Part shown: positions 53,323 through 62,116 of the stretch, piece after piece
Numbering within the stretch: the first letter of the stretch is position 1
Layout of the letters: each line of letters opens with the position of its first letter
Assembly: GCA_009782615.1 (NCBI GenBank)
Contig: WRIS01000001.1
Location: 434,001-498,000 of the forward strand
Origin: Eggerthellaceae bacterium
Lineage (GTDB): Bacteria > Actinomycetota > Coriobacteriia > Coriobacteriales > Eggerthellaceae
DNA: 64,000 nucleotides
Direction: 5' to 3'
Notes under the pieces: generated by a model
The model's input: the letters and a program-made list of their open reading frames with translations, nothing else
Databases searched by the model: none
Told to the model about the DNA's origin: nothing
Program-made: the position numbers and the translations under genes

Positions 53323-54672
53323 ATGTGGCTGAGTCGTTTTACTAAAATCGTGGACAGAAAAGCGCGACTTTTTGTCATATATTTCTGGCGCATCCTTTTC
53401 GCGAAAAACCACCACAACTGTGCCTGGAACAAGAAGTTGCGCGCAAACATTTTCGGCGGCTTTTTGGCTGACCAGTGGATACTGTACGATTTCGATCACA
53501 ACGATAAGCGCGAATATCTTTCCGAATGGGATTGGTATCGTTCTCGCTACATCAACGAACCTTTCAGTTTTTTGCTGAATAACAAGATAGTCGCTTCTGA
53601 AATGCTTAAACAATACATTCGGGTGCCCGAAAACTATATGCTGCGAAACGGAAAACACCTCATGGGGCCGCAAGGCAAAATAGTTGACTACCCCGAAGTC
53701 ATCGAGATGCTCAAAAGCAAGGAACGCGTTTTCATTAAGCCTCTCGACCGAGGAAAAGGCACCGATGTTACCTTGCTTTCCTACCGTGTCGAAAGTGTTG
53801 GAGACCCCAAAGCAACCACGCACGCTAAGCATGCCAAGCACGATGAAACCGATGAGCATACCGAGCACGCCAAGCATCTTGAAAATACCAAGCATGCCAA
53901 AGCCCCCGAACCCGACAAGGAAACAACCGAAGCAACTGAAGCCACCGAGATCGACTCCCGCCGCGCCGCCGCGCAAGCCGCCGCCGATGCAGTCGTTGCA
54001 GCAAAAGCAGCCGCAAGTTCGAAAGCTGCAAGCAAGGCTGCACCCAACAAGGATGCCAAAGCCGACGGGTCAAGCGAACCAATCGAGCAAATATATCTCA
54101 ACTCAGAACCGTGTTCAGAAGAAGCCCTCATAGCAGTCCTAAAAAGCCGCCGAGATTGGTATATGAGCGAAGCGGTAGAACAAGACGCTTATGCAGCCAA
54201 GTTGTTTTCAAAGACAACGAACACCATCAGGCTTATCACCTTGAGATCTCCCGAAACGAAAGAATTCGAGCTTTTCTTCGCAGTTCAGCGCATCGGAACC
54301 GAAAAAACGATCCCAGTGGACAACAGCAGCCAAGGCGGCCTTGTCGCCAAGATAGACTTAGAAACTGGCGAACTTTCCCGCGCCCGTTCGCTCCACAACC
54401 TGCACACCTATGCGAAACACCCCGATTCCCACAACCAAATTGAAGGCGTGGTCATCCCAGATTGGAACAACATAAAAGAACAGGTGGTACAGCTGGCAAA
54501 CAGGCTCCCCTACCTGCATTTTATTGCCTGGGACGTTCTCAAAATGCCGCATGAAATATGCGTGATTGAAGCCAACAGTTCTTCAGGGGTGAACATCATT
54601 CAGCTTTGGGGAGGGCAACGAAACCAAAAACTGGGCGATTTTTACCGCTACCATGGCATCATCAAGCGATAG
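53323..54672 (+). CDS. Sugar-transfer-associated ATP-grasp enzyme with low-complexity insertion
   Basis: ATP-grasp ligase of 449 residues. The N-terminal part (GGFLADQWILYDFDHNDKREYLSEWDWYRSRYIN) and the C-terminal part (NTIRLITLRSPETKEFELFF, NSSQGGLVAKIDLETGELSRA, LPYLHFIAWDVLKMPHEICVIEANSSSG) match the ATPgrasp_ST family, found near sugar transferases. By analogy to ATP-grasp enzymes it joins a carboxylate to an amine or hydroxyl through an acyl phosphate. After the ATP-binding segment VFIKPLDRGKGTDV about 90 residues of His/Lys/Ala/Glu-rich repeats are inserted (about residues 160-255). The ATG at 53323 has GAGGTGAGGG upstream. It starts a plus-strand operon-like series. Confidence 0.83.
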   Translation: MWLSRFTKIVDRKARLFVIYFWRILFAKNHHNCAWNKKLRANIFGGFLADQWILYDFDHNDKREYLSEWDWYRSRYINEPFSFLLNNKIVASEMLKQYIRVPENYMLRNGKHLMGPQGKIVDYPEVIEMLKSKERVFIKPLDRGKGTDVTLLSYRVESVGDPKATTHAKHAKHDETDEHTEHAKHLENTKHAKAPEPDKETTEATEATEIDSRRAAAQAAADAVVAAKAAASSKAASKAAPNKDAKADGSSEPIEQIYLNSEPCSEEALIAVLKSRRDWYMSEAVEQDAYAAKLFSKTTNTIRLITLRSPETKEFELFFAVQRIGTEKTIPVDNSSQGGLVAKIDLETGELSRARSLHNLHTYAKHPDSHNQIEGVVIPDWNNIKEQVVQLANRLPYLHFIAWDVLKMPHEICVIEANSSSGVNIIQLWGGQRNQKLGDFYRYHGIIKR

Positions 54673-54812
54673 AATAGGGATACGCGAGTTTTGGGTAGAA
54701 AACGTGTGCGCGGGTGCACGTGTGCGCGGGTGCAAAAAATACGCTCCGCGGGTAGCAAACAGTACGGACATGAGGGATAAACGGGTGTAGGAGACAGGTG
54801 GGACAAGCGGGG

Positions 54813-55433
54813 ATGAACTACATCATCATGGCAGATGGGAAAACTGACCGGTGGCACAACTACCTGGGCATTCCCAAACATTTCATCGAATTGGCAGGTG
54901 AGCCTATCATCAAGCGCACCATTCGCCTTTTGCACGACCTTGACCCACAATGCAGCGTTACCGTCACCTCGCACGACCCGAATTACGAATTTGAGGGTGC
55001 GCACCGCCACGAACCGCTCAATAACGTGTTGGAAGTGGACCGATTCACCCAAGAACTCATTGCCGATGGGGCGTGCTTCCTTTATGGCGACACCTACTAC
55101 ACCGAAGAAGCCCTTACATGCATCATAGAAACCGCCGTTGAGGATGTGCTTTTCTTCGGAAATCACGATTCAATAGTGGCCATTAAAATGGGTGACAGCG
55201 CCCTTTTCAGTGAACATGTCATGCGTGTACGAAACCTATTCTTACAAGGCGAAATAGCGAAGTGCACTGGATGGCAGGTGTACCAATCGATGCAAGGCCT
55301 GCCCTTCGAAGGAAAGACAATTGGTGAAAACTACGTTCTTTTCAGCGATAACACCATAGATTTCAACGAACCCGAAGACTATTTGAAGACAATATCACGC
55401 TATGACGGCAATCCTAGCCTTTTTGGAAGCTAG
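54813..55433 (+). CDS. Nucleotidyltransferase-like protein (stand-alone)
   Basis: A 206-residue GT-A/NTP-transferase-like protein. MNYIIMADGKTDRWHNYLGIPKHFIELAGEPIIKRTI replaces the usual Gly-rich loop of sugar nucleotidyltransferases but keeps the PKHF lysine. CFLYGDTYYTEEAL gives an acidic metal site. It is clearly homologous to the first 205 residues of the protein at 56814-59789 (MKFIIMANGADAAWGNYRNT). The ATG at 54813 matches that paralogue; a GTG at 54798 with GGAG upstream is the alternative. Its product may activate a small molecule for the ATP-grasp or CDP-alditol enzymes nearby. The substrate is unknown. Confidence 0.75.
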   Translation: MNYIIMADGKTDRWHNYLGIPKHFIELAGEPIIKRTIRLLHDLDPQCSVTVTSHDPNYEFEGAHRHEPLNNVLEVDRFTQELIADGACFLYGDTYYTEEALTCIIETAVEDVLFFGNHDSIVAIKMGDSALFSEHVMRVRNLFLQGEIAKCTGWQVYQSMQGLPFEGKTIGENYVLFSDNTIDFNEPEDYLKTISRYDGNPSLFGS

Positions 55434-55572
55434 CGGCAAGGTTGTGCCACGATTGCGGCACGATTGTGGCAAGCCAATAAGAATCCCAGCCTTTTTGGAA
55501 TCACATTTGACACGAAATAATCTATAATCAACCACAACAAGAACTCTCCCGGTAAAAGGTGGTAAGTCGTTC

Positions 55573-56817
55573 GTGATGTCTATCGCGATCAATATACTAA
55601 AGGCGATTCTCGCTTTCATATATCTGCTGTTAAAGCGGCTGCCAACGAATTCCCATAAGGTGCTGTTTGCCAGCAGGCAAGCAAACAGACCGAGTGAAGA
55701 TTTCGAAGATTTGCAAAAGGAACTGCGCTCCACGGTTCCCGATATAAAAATCATCACCATTTGTTGTCGGTTTTCGCGTGCGCGAGATTTGCCCCGCTTT
55801 GCCCTTGCAAGCCTTCGCAGCATGTATCATCTTGCCACATCAAAGGTGTGCATTTTAGACGCCTATTGGCCAGTGGTTTCTATCCTGAAACACAAGAAAG
55901 ATTTGACCGTTATCCAAATGTGGCACGCGCTGGGAAAGATAAAGAAATCAGGCTTTCAAACTCTTGACGGCAGTTACGGGAGAAGTGCTGGGTTGGCAAA
56001 GCATTTGAACATGCATGCTAACTACGACTACATCATTGCTGGAGGGCGCGCGTGGAACAAATATTATTGCGAATCTTTTGGGGTCAGCGAAGATGTTTTG
56101 GTGAATGTGGGGCTTCCCCGCATCGACCATCTTATTGCCACGCAGGAAGAAAAGCGGGCGAACTTTTTCAGCAAGTATAAAGAACTTGAAGGCAAAAAAA
56201 TTATCCTGTACGCCCCCACCTATCGCAAGGGTCTTGACCACAAACGCTATACTGAAGAACTTATCAAGTTGATTGATTTTGACCGTTATGCACTCATTGT
56301 GCGCTCACATCCTAACCAAAAAAACCGTGTTGAAAACGATGCGATACTTACCTGCAAAGGCTTCAAAACAATTTCGCTCTTGGCGGCAAGCGATTACCTC
56401 ATTACCGATTATTCTGCAATCGCAATCGAAGCCGCCGTGCTCAATATCAAAACATACTATTACCTCTACGACTACGAAGAATATTCGAAAAACAACGGCA
56501 TCAATATCGATTTGCCTGTTGTCATGAAAAGCTGCGTTTTCCACGATGCGGAAAAACTCATGAACTCTTTGACCAAGAAAAAGTACCCGCAAAAAGCACT
56601 CGACCGCTACCGATCTGACTACCTTCCGCCAGAATTGGGAACCTCAACGCAAAAGATAGCGGCGCTTGTTGCAGAAAAGCTTTCTTTGGAGAAAAAGGAT
56701 GCTGAAGAACAGGTTGCAAAAGCTAAGGATGCCCCGAAAGCCGACTCAACTCCTGCGAAAGTTGCCGAACCAAAGCCCAAGACGAAGGTCCCCGCAAAAG
56801 CTAAGGATGCCCAGTGA
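55573..56817 (+). CDS. CDP-glycerol glycerophosphotransferase-family protein (second copy)
   Basis: Paralogue of the gene at 31579-32805, 414 residues. It has the N-terminal amphipathic helix (ILKAILAFIYLLLKRLPTNSHKVLFASRQANRPSEDF), VIQMWHALGKIKKSGFQTL (active-site His), IILYAPTYRKGLD, LIVRSHPNQKN and YLITDYSAIAIEAAVLNIKTYYYLYD, all typical of Glyphos_transf. The final 35 residues are an added Lys/Ala/Pro/Asp tail (KAKDAPKADSTPAKVAEPK). The start may be GTG 55573 or ATG 55576. It overlaps the next gene by four bases (GTGA). The pairing with nucleotidyltransferase domains suggests a CDP- or similar activated alditol. Confidence 0.9.
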   Translation: MMSIAINILKAILAFIYLLLKRLPTNSHKVLFASRQANRPSEDFEDLQKELRSTVPDIKIITICCRFSRARDLPRFALASLRSMYHLATSKVCILDAYWPVVSILKHKKDLTVIQMWHALGKIKKSGFQTLDGSYGRSAGLAKHLNMHANYDYIIAGGRAWNKYYCESFGVSEDVLVNVGLPRIDHLIATQEEKRANFFSKYKELEGKKIILYAPTYRKGLDHKRYTEELIKLIDFDRYALIVRSHPNQKNRVENDAILTCKGFKTISLLAASDYLITDYSAIAIEAAVLNIKTYYYLYDYEEYSKNNGINIDLPVVMKSCVFHDAEKLMNSLTKKKYPQKALDRYRSDYLPPELGTSTQKIAALVAEKLSLEKKDAEEQVAKAKDAPKADSTPAKVAEPKPKTKVPAKAKDAQ

Positions 56818-59789
56818 AGTTCATCATTATGGCAAACGGCGCTGATGCAGCGTGGGGAAATTATCGCAACACACCCAAGCAATTGCTTGAGGTCAAAGGC
56901 GAAACACTTCTGCAAAGAACCGTGCGCCTTATCCAAGACTACGACCCCGAAAGCACCATTGTTATCACTGGCAAAAATGCTTCGCTTGAAACCGAAGGAG
57001 CGCACCTTTACCGCCCCTTAGAAGATAGTTTTGAAATCGATCGCTTTACCTATGAACTCATTGAAAACGATACCTGTTTTCTGTGCGGTGACACCTATTA
57101 CACCCGTGCAGCCATCCGAAAAATTGCCACCATTCGCACAGACGATCTTTTGTTTTTTGGATCCCGCAAGCGAATTTTTGCCCTCAAGATAAACGATGCA
57201 GACTTAGCAAAAGCCCACATCGACAAGGTTAAGAATCTCTATGCCGAAGACGCACTTGATGAGTGCGGCGATTGGCAACTCTATCAATCGTTTTCTGCCC
57301 TTTCCTTCGGCAAAAGAATCGTTGCTGAAAACTTTATTGTGCTCACAGACTCCACCCAAGATTTCAATACGCCCGCAGATTACCAGCAATTCAACAAAAT
57401 CCTCAAGCAAAAAAAAGTAGCAATCAAGCGCAAAAAGAAGGAAAAGAAACGGCAAAGAAATCGAGAAAAAACCCGTGAGTTCTTCCTGAAAGTACTCGCC
57501 TTCCGCTTGGTTTTACAAGGGTTTTCCCAGATTCAAGCACTGGAATGGACGCATAGAGTCTATGCTGATTTGACCAAAAATAAGAGTGCAACATTGCACG
57601 AAAAACGCCAGGCTTATCGCCGCGGGTATTTACCTTCACAGGTAAAAAGGCTGGGCGCGGCGCAGATAAAATCCGGCAACTTAATATCCGAAAAAGACTA
57701 CCGCTACATCATGCCGATTAACGGCACTTACAATAAATGGCTCAATAATTTCATCCTGAGAAAGCATGTGTTTGCTCCCTTTGCTCAATACTTTGCCGAA
57801 TGCTATTACCAAATAGGAAACAGAGACGGACAGCGCCAATTCATTCCCCTGCCCGACTGCCCCGAAGGCTACGGCGAAAACGCCGAAAATGTTTTACAAC
57901 TTATCAAAGACAAAGGTGGAGTTGTAATAAGAAGAATGTCGGGAAAGGCGTATGGAAAAACTTACGAAATGTTCTACGACGGCGACATTTGCCGTATCAA
58001 CAACAGAACAACAAGTACTCAAGACCTACAAGATTTTCTCACGTTTCGCAAATCGGGAGTATTGCGAATTTTCGAACACCTAGAATCTTCTTCTGACCAT
58101 ATAATAAATGTGCAGCTGATTGTACTCAATGAAACAGGCAAGACTCCCCTCATTAGCGATGCCTTCGTTTTGTGCAAGCAGCCTCAAGACATCGGCTCTC
58201 CCAGCAAAGAGTTTTCTTCCCGAAAAACTCGCCTCATTAGATTTGACGCGGACACTGGTCAATATCCCTATGAGGGATTAGCGAAAACCATTCCCCATTA
58301 CCAAAAGATGAAAAAAACAATAAGACAGCTCTGTCTTTTCACCCCTGAGATTGAATTTATGGGTATCACCCTTGTTGTTGTTGAAGGCGGCTTCAAAATT
58401 ATCCGACTAACCGCAAATCCAGAATATAAAGATTCCTACACCTTCAGCGAGCTTTCCACTTCTTACTTGCTCGCAAAGCTTGAAGAAAAGAAAAAAAGCC
58501 GCAAAGGATTCGGAAAAAAACTGGGGCATATTTCCCATCGAATAGCCTTAAGAATCAGGCGCAGGTTTACTCGCATGCTCTTTCCTCCAGGGCTTTTCCC
58601 CTATCTTGGGGTTCGCTGGATTTCGCTTGTTACTAACGATTTTTGGACCAACAAAGATGCCACGTTGAAAGAAAAATTATGGGCGTATAAAAACGGATTT
58701 CTTTCCTACCGAATCAAACAATACGGCATTACCAAGCAAAACAGGACAAACTATATAGCGGATCTCGAATACTTGTGGCTGCGCCATATCAACACCAAAA
58801 GCAGGATTGGCCTTGAAGATAAAATCACGGTCAAATATATCCTCCCCGACTATAAGAAATATTTTCCCGACTACTACTTTCACATCGTTAATAAGCATGG
58901 ACAAAACCGCATCATACCCATGATGGATTGCCCGAAGGGCTATTCGGGCAAACTTGAAGACATCTTTGAACTTGTTGGTGAAAAAAAAGTGCTCGCGCTC
59001 AAGCCCGATGAAGGCTCTCACGGCGAAGGATTTTTTAAGTTTTCCCATGTAAACAACAAGTACTATCTGAATTCTGATGAGGTCAGCAAAGGACAAGTCG
59101 CAGCACTTCTCAAAGACATTGAAAACCAATACCTTGTTACCGAATATATCCAAATGCATCCAGATCTTAAAAGAATATATGATGGTGCGGTAAACACCAT
59201 CCGCATGATTGTTTTTAAAAAGGATGGCAAAACGCCCGAAATTGGTAATGCTTATATGCGCATTGGATCCAGCAGAACTGGCGTGGTGGACAACATGAGC
59301 GCTGGTGGCATGTACGCGCAAATCGATATCGACACGGGACGCTACTATAACGCAAAAAGCATCGAAAACAACCAAATTCTCCCGTGCGAATACCACCCCG
59401 ATACGGGGGCGACAATCGAAGGGCACCTTCCTAATTGGGAAGTAACAAAACAACTGGTTCTCGATATGGCTCAAGCTGTCCCCTTCCTCGAATACTTCGG
59501 ATTCGATATTGCGATAACTGAAGAGGGCATCAAGCTTCCTGAAATCAACAGGTTTCCGGATTACCCAAAAATTGAAGTTTTTTCTACCAAAACCATTGAA
59601 TATCTTTTGTATAAACTTGAAAGAAAAAAAGTAAAATACAAGTATCATATAAAACGACCTATGAGGCTTTTCAATTTGCCTGACAGACCTTGGCTTGAAG
59701 AGCCGCAAGAAACCAGCTATTCAGACGAACCAGAATATGAAGCAAGAGAAGAAGCAGAAGAAGAACAGCTAGAGTATTCCGATCAATAA
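56814..59789 (+). CDS. Nucleotidyltransferase fused to two ATP-grasp domains
   Basis: A 991-residue protein. Residues 1-205 are a nucleotidyltransferase-like domain homologous to the gene at 54813. After a lysine/arginine-rich linker, residues about 250-570 form an ATPgrasp_ST-like domain that looks degenerate: VVIRRMSGKAYGKTYEMFYDGD is present, but the NTIR and NxSxGG motifs are not recognisable. Residues about 600-950 form a complete copy with VLALKPDEGSHGEGFFKF, AVNTIRMIVFKKDGKTPEIG, NMSAGGMYAQIDIDTGRYYNA and LEYFGFDIAITEEGIKLPEINRF. An acidic tail ends it. The GTG start overlaps the preceding gene. One active and one probably regulatory ATP-grasp unit seem likely. Confidence 0.85.
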   Translation: MKFIIMANGADAAWGNYRNTPKQLLEVKGETLLQRTVRLIQDYDPESTIVITGKNASLETEGAHLYRPLEDSFEIDRFTYELIENDTCFLCGDTYYTRAAIRKIATIRTDDLLFFGSRKRIFALKINDADLAKAHIDKVKNLYAEDALDECGDWQLYQSFSALSFGKRIVAENFIVLTDSTQDFNTPADYQQFNKILKQKKVAIKRKKKEKKRQRNREKTREFFLKVLAFRLVLQGFSQIQALEWTHRVYADLTKNKSATLHEKRQAYRRGYLPSQVKRLGAAQIKSGNLISEKDYRYIMPINGTYNKWLNNFILRKHVFAPFAQYFAECYYQIGNRDGQRQFIPLPDCPEGYGENAENVLQLIKDKGGVVIRRMSGKAYGKTYEMFYDGDICRINNRTTSTQDLQDFLTFRKSGVLRIFEHLESSSDHIINVQLIVLNETGKTPLISDAFVLCKQPQDIGSPSKEFSSRKTRLIRFDADTGQYPYEGLAKTIPHYQKMKKTIRQLCLFTPEIEFMGITLVVVEGGFKIIRLTANPEYKDSYTFSELSTSYLLAKLEEKKKSRKGFGKKLGHISHRIALRIRRRFTRMLFPPGLFPYLGVRWISLVTNDFWTNKDATLKEKLWAYKNGFLSYRIKQYGITKQNRTNYIADLEYLWLRHINTKSRIGLEDKITVKYILPDYKKYFPDYYFHIVNKHGQNRIIPMMDCPKGYSGKLEDIFELVGEKKVLALKPDEGSHGEGFFKFSHVNNKYYLNSDEVSKGQVAALLKDIENQYLVTEYIQMHPDLKRIYDGAVNTIRMIVFKKDGKTPEIGNAYMRIGSSRTGVVDNMSAGGMYAQIDIDTGRYYNAKSIENNQILPCEYHPDTGATIEGHLPNWEVTKQLVLDMAQAVPFLEYFGFDIAITEEGIKLPEINRFPDYPKIEVFSTKTIEYLLYKLERKKVKYKYHIKRPMRLFNLPDRPWLEEPQETSYSDEPEYEAREEAEEEQLEYSDQ

Positions 59790-59850
59790 GGCAGCCGCAA
59801 TAAGATAAGTGCACGTGTGGGAAATGCAATCGTGATGACGGAGGATAAGA

Positions 59851-62067
59851 GTGAAAAAGTTCAAAGAAATTGATGGCTTCAAATTTATTGTTAACGGTTA
59901 TAAAGCAGAAATCGTTGAATATACCGGTTCTGAAGAAGTAATCACCATACCGGAAGCCCTTGACTATAACGTCACATCAATTGGAGAACGCGCCTTTTAC
60001 AATAACAGAATTATTGCGAAAATTACCATACCGGCTTCGGTAACAACCTTGAAAAAAGAAGCCTTTTCGCATTGTGAAAACTTGACTGAGGTCATCATCG
60101 ACAATGGACTTTCGACAATTTCATCTTTCTGTTTTTCGAACTGTATTGCCCTCGAATCGCTAAAATTGCCGAAATCTCTTACCACCATTTACCGCGGAGC
60201 CTTCCGCAATTGTGATGCTCTCAAAGAAATTGAGATTCCTGAAAATATCACCGTTTTGAATGCGGAACTGTTTTGCGGATGCGAAGAATTAGAACATGTT
60301 GGGCTGCCCTATGGACTGGATAGAATATGTTCAGATGCCTTCAAAGACTGCACGCAACTTACGGGTTTTTACTACTACGGTAAAAGAGCCATCAACTCGG
60401 TCATGGTTACCGATAGAAGCCTAAAAGAAAACGAATTCCCCGCTCAAATTACCTATATCGGCGACAACGCTTTTGAAGGCTGTTCTTCTTTAGAAAGAAT
60501 CAGAATCCCTTACAAAGTCAACCTCATCGGCAAGGGTGTTTTCAAAAACTGCACGGCACTGAGCACGGTTTATATCCACAATTCCCTCAAAGAAATAAAA
60601 GAGGAAGCTTTTCGGGGGTGTGAAAATCTTAAAGAAATCAAATTACCCCTTATCACCAAAAAAATAGCCGATAACGCCTTCAGCACCCAAACGGGTTTTC
60701 TTTGCGAAGAATCATCCTTTGCTGCTGTCTATGCTGTTCACAATGATCTTTCATGTCGCCATGTAGCAGAAACCCCGCCGCCGCTGGTAAGCCATCTTGT
60801 TCCCCTCGAAGACGAGCAAGCAACTTTCAGCGAACGAGCGCCGTTTTACACCGAACAAGATTTGCAAGAATGCGCAGAAAAATTTGAGATGCGCCCCCCC
60901 GCCTATGAAAAGATGAACAGATTTCCCCTCGTTAGCGAAAAAGATGAAATGAGCCTTTCTCGCTTTGCCTACAAAACGGGTAGATATGTGAACAAAAATA
61001 AGACCGCGAAAAACAAAGCCGTCATTATGCTGACGGGAGATCTTATGTGCAGAGCACAACAACAAAACGAAGCGGCAGCGGAGGAAGGCTATTCATTCGA
61101 TGCGAGCTTTCTTTTTATCAAAGATATCCTGGCACAATCAGATTTTGCAATCGCAAACCTTGAAGCAATAGTATCCCCTTCTGCGCCCTTTACCCATGAG
61201 GTAGAATACGTCAACAATGTGGCTCATCTTAATGCACCAGAATCGTATTTATACGCTCTAAAAAAAGCTTCGTTTGATGCGGTAATAAACGCCCAAAATC
61301 ATATCTATGACGGCGGTGTCCAGGGGCTGTTCGAAACTCTTGATATGCAAAACAAGCATCAACTGATGCACACGGGAGCTTTTGCAAGCAAGAAAGATAA
61401 GCGCTATCTTTTGGTAGAAATAAACGGCATTCGTATTGCCTTTGTGGCAGGTCAAGATATAGCACGCCAGCAGATACGGAAAACCAACTTCACCAAAGTT
61501 GGCAGAGAAACACTCTTTAGCTATTTAAGCCCGGAAGAAGCTGAAGCCCAACAAATTGCCCAAGACATCAGCAACGCAAAAGCAGAAGGAGCCGATTTCG
61601 TTATCGCATTTTGCCATTGGGGCAAGAAGTATTCTCACAGCGTTACAGAACGACAAGTTAATTTCGCAGAGCAGGTTGCAAATGCCGGGGCAAACTATAT
61701 CTTCGGTTCACAGCCCCACCGCATTCAACCCTACGACATTATTACGACCACCGACAAGCGCCAAGTGCCGGTTTTCTATTCAGCAGGAAGCTTGATTTCC
61801 GACGTTAGTGTCCATCTTCCCGCTACCCGCGATACGCTTATCACCGAATTGGTGCTCGGAAAAGACCTCAGGGGAAGAGCGCGCATCGAAAGTGAGAAGT
61901 ACTACCCTTGTCGTGTGATGGATTTCGAAACAGATACCGTCAATTACACGGTTGTTCCCACTGCAATGACCTTTGAAGGCGAAGGTTCGAAAAATAAACG
62001 TTTGGCAGAAGCCGAAGCGCGCATTGAAAATGCCCTCGGCGACAAGATTAAGAAAAAAGCTCCTTAA
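59851..62067 (+). CDS. BspA-type leucine-rich repeats fused to a CapA-like phosphoesterase domain
   Basis: A 738-residue protein without signal peptide or membrane segment. Residues about 10-300 are LRR_5/BspA-type repeats (TSIGERAFYNNRIIAKITIP, EKEAFSHCENLTEVIID-type units). Residues about 390-700 are a CapA/PgsA-like metallophosphoesterase domain: VIMLTGDLMCRAQ, ANLEAIVSP, FDAVINAQNHIYDGG, VIAFCHWGKKYS and IFGSQPHRIQPY supply the metal-binding Asp, Asn and His residues. CapA-type domains take part in poly-gamma-glutamate capsule assembly and are normally outside the cell, so the cytoplasmic form is unusual. It starts with GTG behind GGAGG. It converges on a gene with the same repeat type. 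Confidence 0.87.
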   Translation: MKKFKEIDGFKFIVNGYKAEIVEYTGSEEVITIPEALDYNVTSIGERAFYNNRIIAKITIPASVTTLKKEAFSHCENLTEVIIDNGLSTISSFCFSNCIALESLKLPKSLTTIYRGAFRNCDALKEIEIPENITVLNAELFCGCEELEHVGLPYGLDRICSDAFKDCTQLTGFYYYGKRAINSVMVTDRSLKENEFPAQITYIGDNAFEGCSSLERIRIPYKVNLIGKGVFKNCTALSTVYIHNSLKEIKEEAFRGCENLKEIKLPLITKKIADNAFSTQTGFLCEESSFAAVYAVHNDLSCRHVAETPPPLVSHLVPLEDEQATFSERAPFYTEQDLQECAEKFEMRPPAYEKMNRFPLVSEKDEMSLSRFAYKTGRYVNKNKTAKNKAVIMLTGDLMCRAQQQNEAAAEEGYSFDASFLFIKDILAQSDFAIANLEAIVSPSAPFTHEVEYVNNVAHLNAPESYLYALKKASFDAVINAQNHIYDGGVQGLFETLDMQNKHQLMHTGAFASKKDKRYLLVEINGIRIAFVAGQDIARQQIRKTNFTKVGRETLFSYLSPEEAEAQQIAQDISNAKAEGADFVIAFCHWGKKYSHSVTERQVNFAEQVANAGANYIFGSQPHRIQPYDIITTTDKRQVPVFYSAGSLISDVSVHLPATRDTLITELVLGKDLRGRARIESEKYYPCRVMDFETDTVNYTVVPTAMTFEGEGSKNKRLAEAEARIENALGDKIKKKAP

Positions 62068-62089
62068 GAATCACTACTGCCCAATGTAT

Positions 62090-62116
62090 TAAAGCTGTAA
62101 TTTCTTTATAGCTTTA
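62090..62116. terminator. Possible bidirectional hairpin between convergent genes
   Basis: TAAAGCT and AGCTTTA form a 7-bp stem with a 13-base loop in the 46-bp gap between the CapA-fusion and ATP-grasp-LRR genes. T-rich sequence is present, but the stem is weak and overlaps the stop codon of the minus-strand gene. Confidence 0.35.

Noticed and set aside
55507-55528. Promoter TTGACA/TATAAT before the second CDP-glycerol-type gene
   Set aside because: Both boxes are perfect but only 10 bp apart, too close for a sigma-70 promoter; either may work with another, weaker partner.
58677-59708. Minus-strand frame of 343 codons opposite the ATP-grasp fusion
   Set aside because: Antisense shadow of a gene with clear ATP-grasp motifs; Phe/Val-rich composition and no ribosome site.
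60894-60900. Seven-base C tract in the CapA-fusion gene as a third phase-variation site
   Set aside because: Seven bases is within the range expected for ordinary coding sequence; too weak to claim beside the two ten-base tracts.
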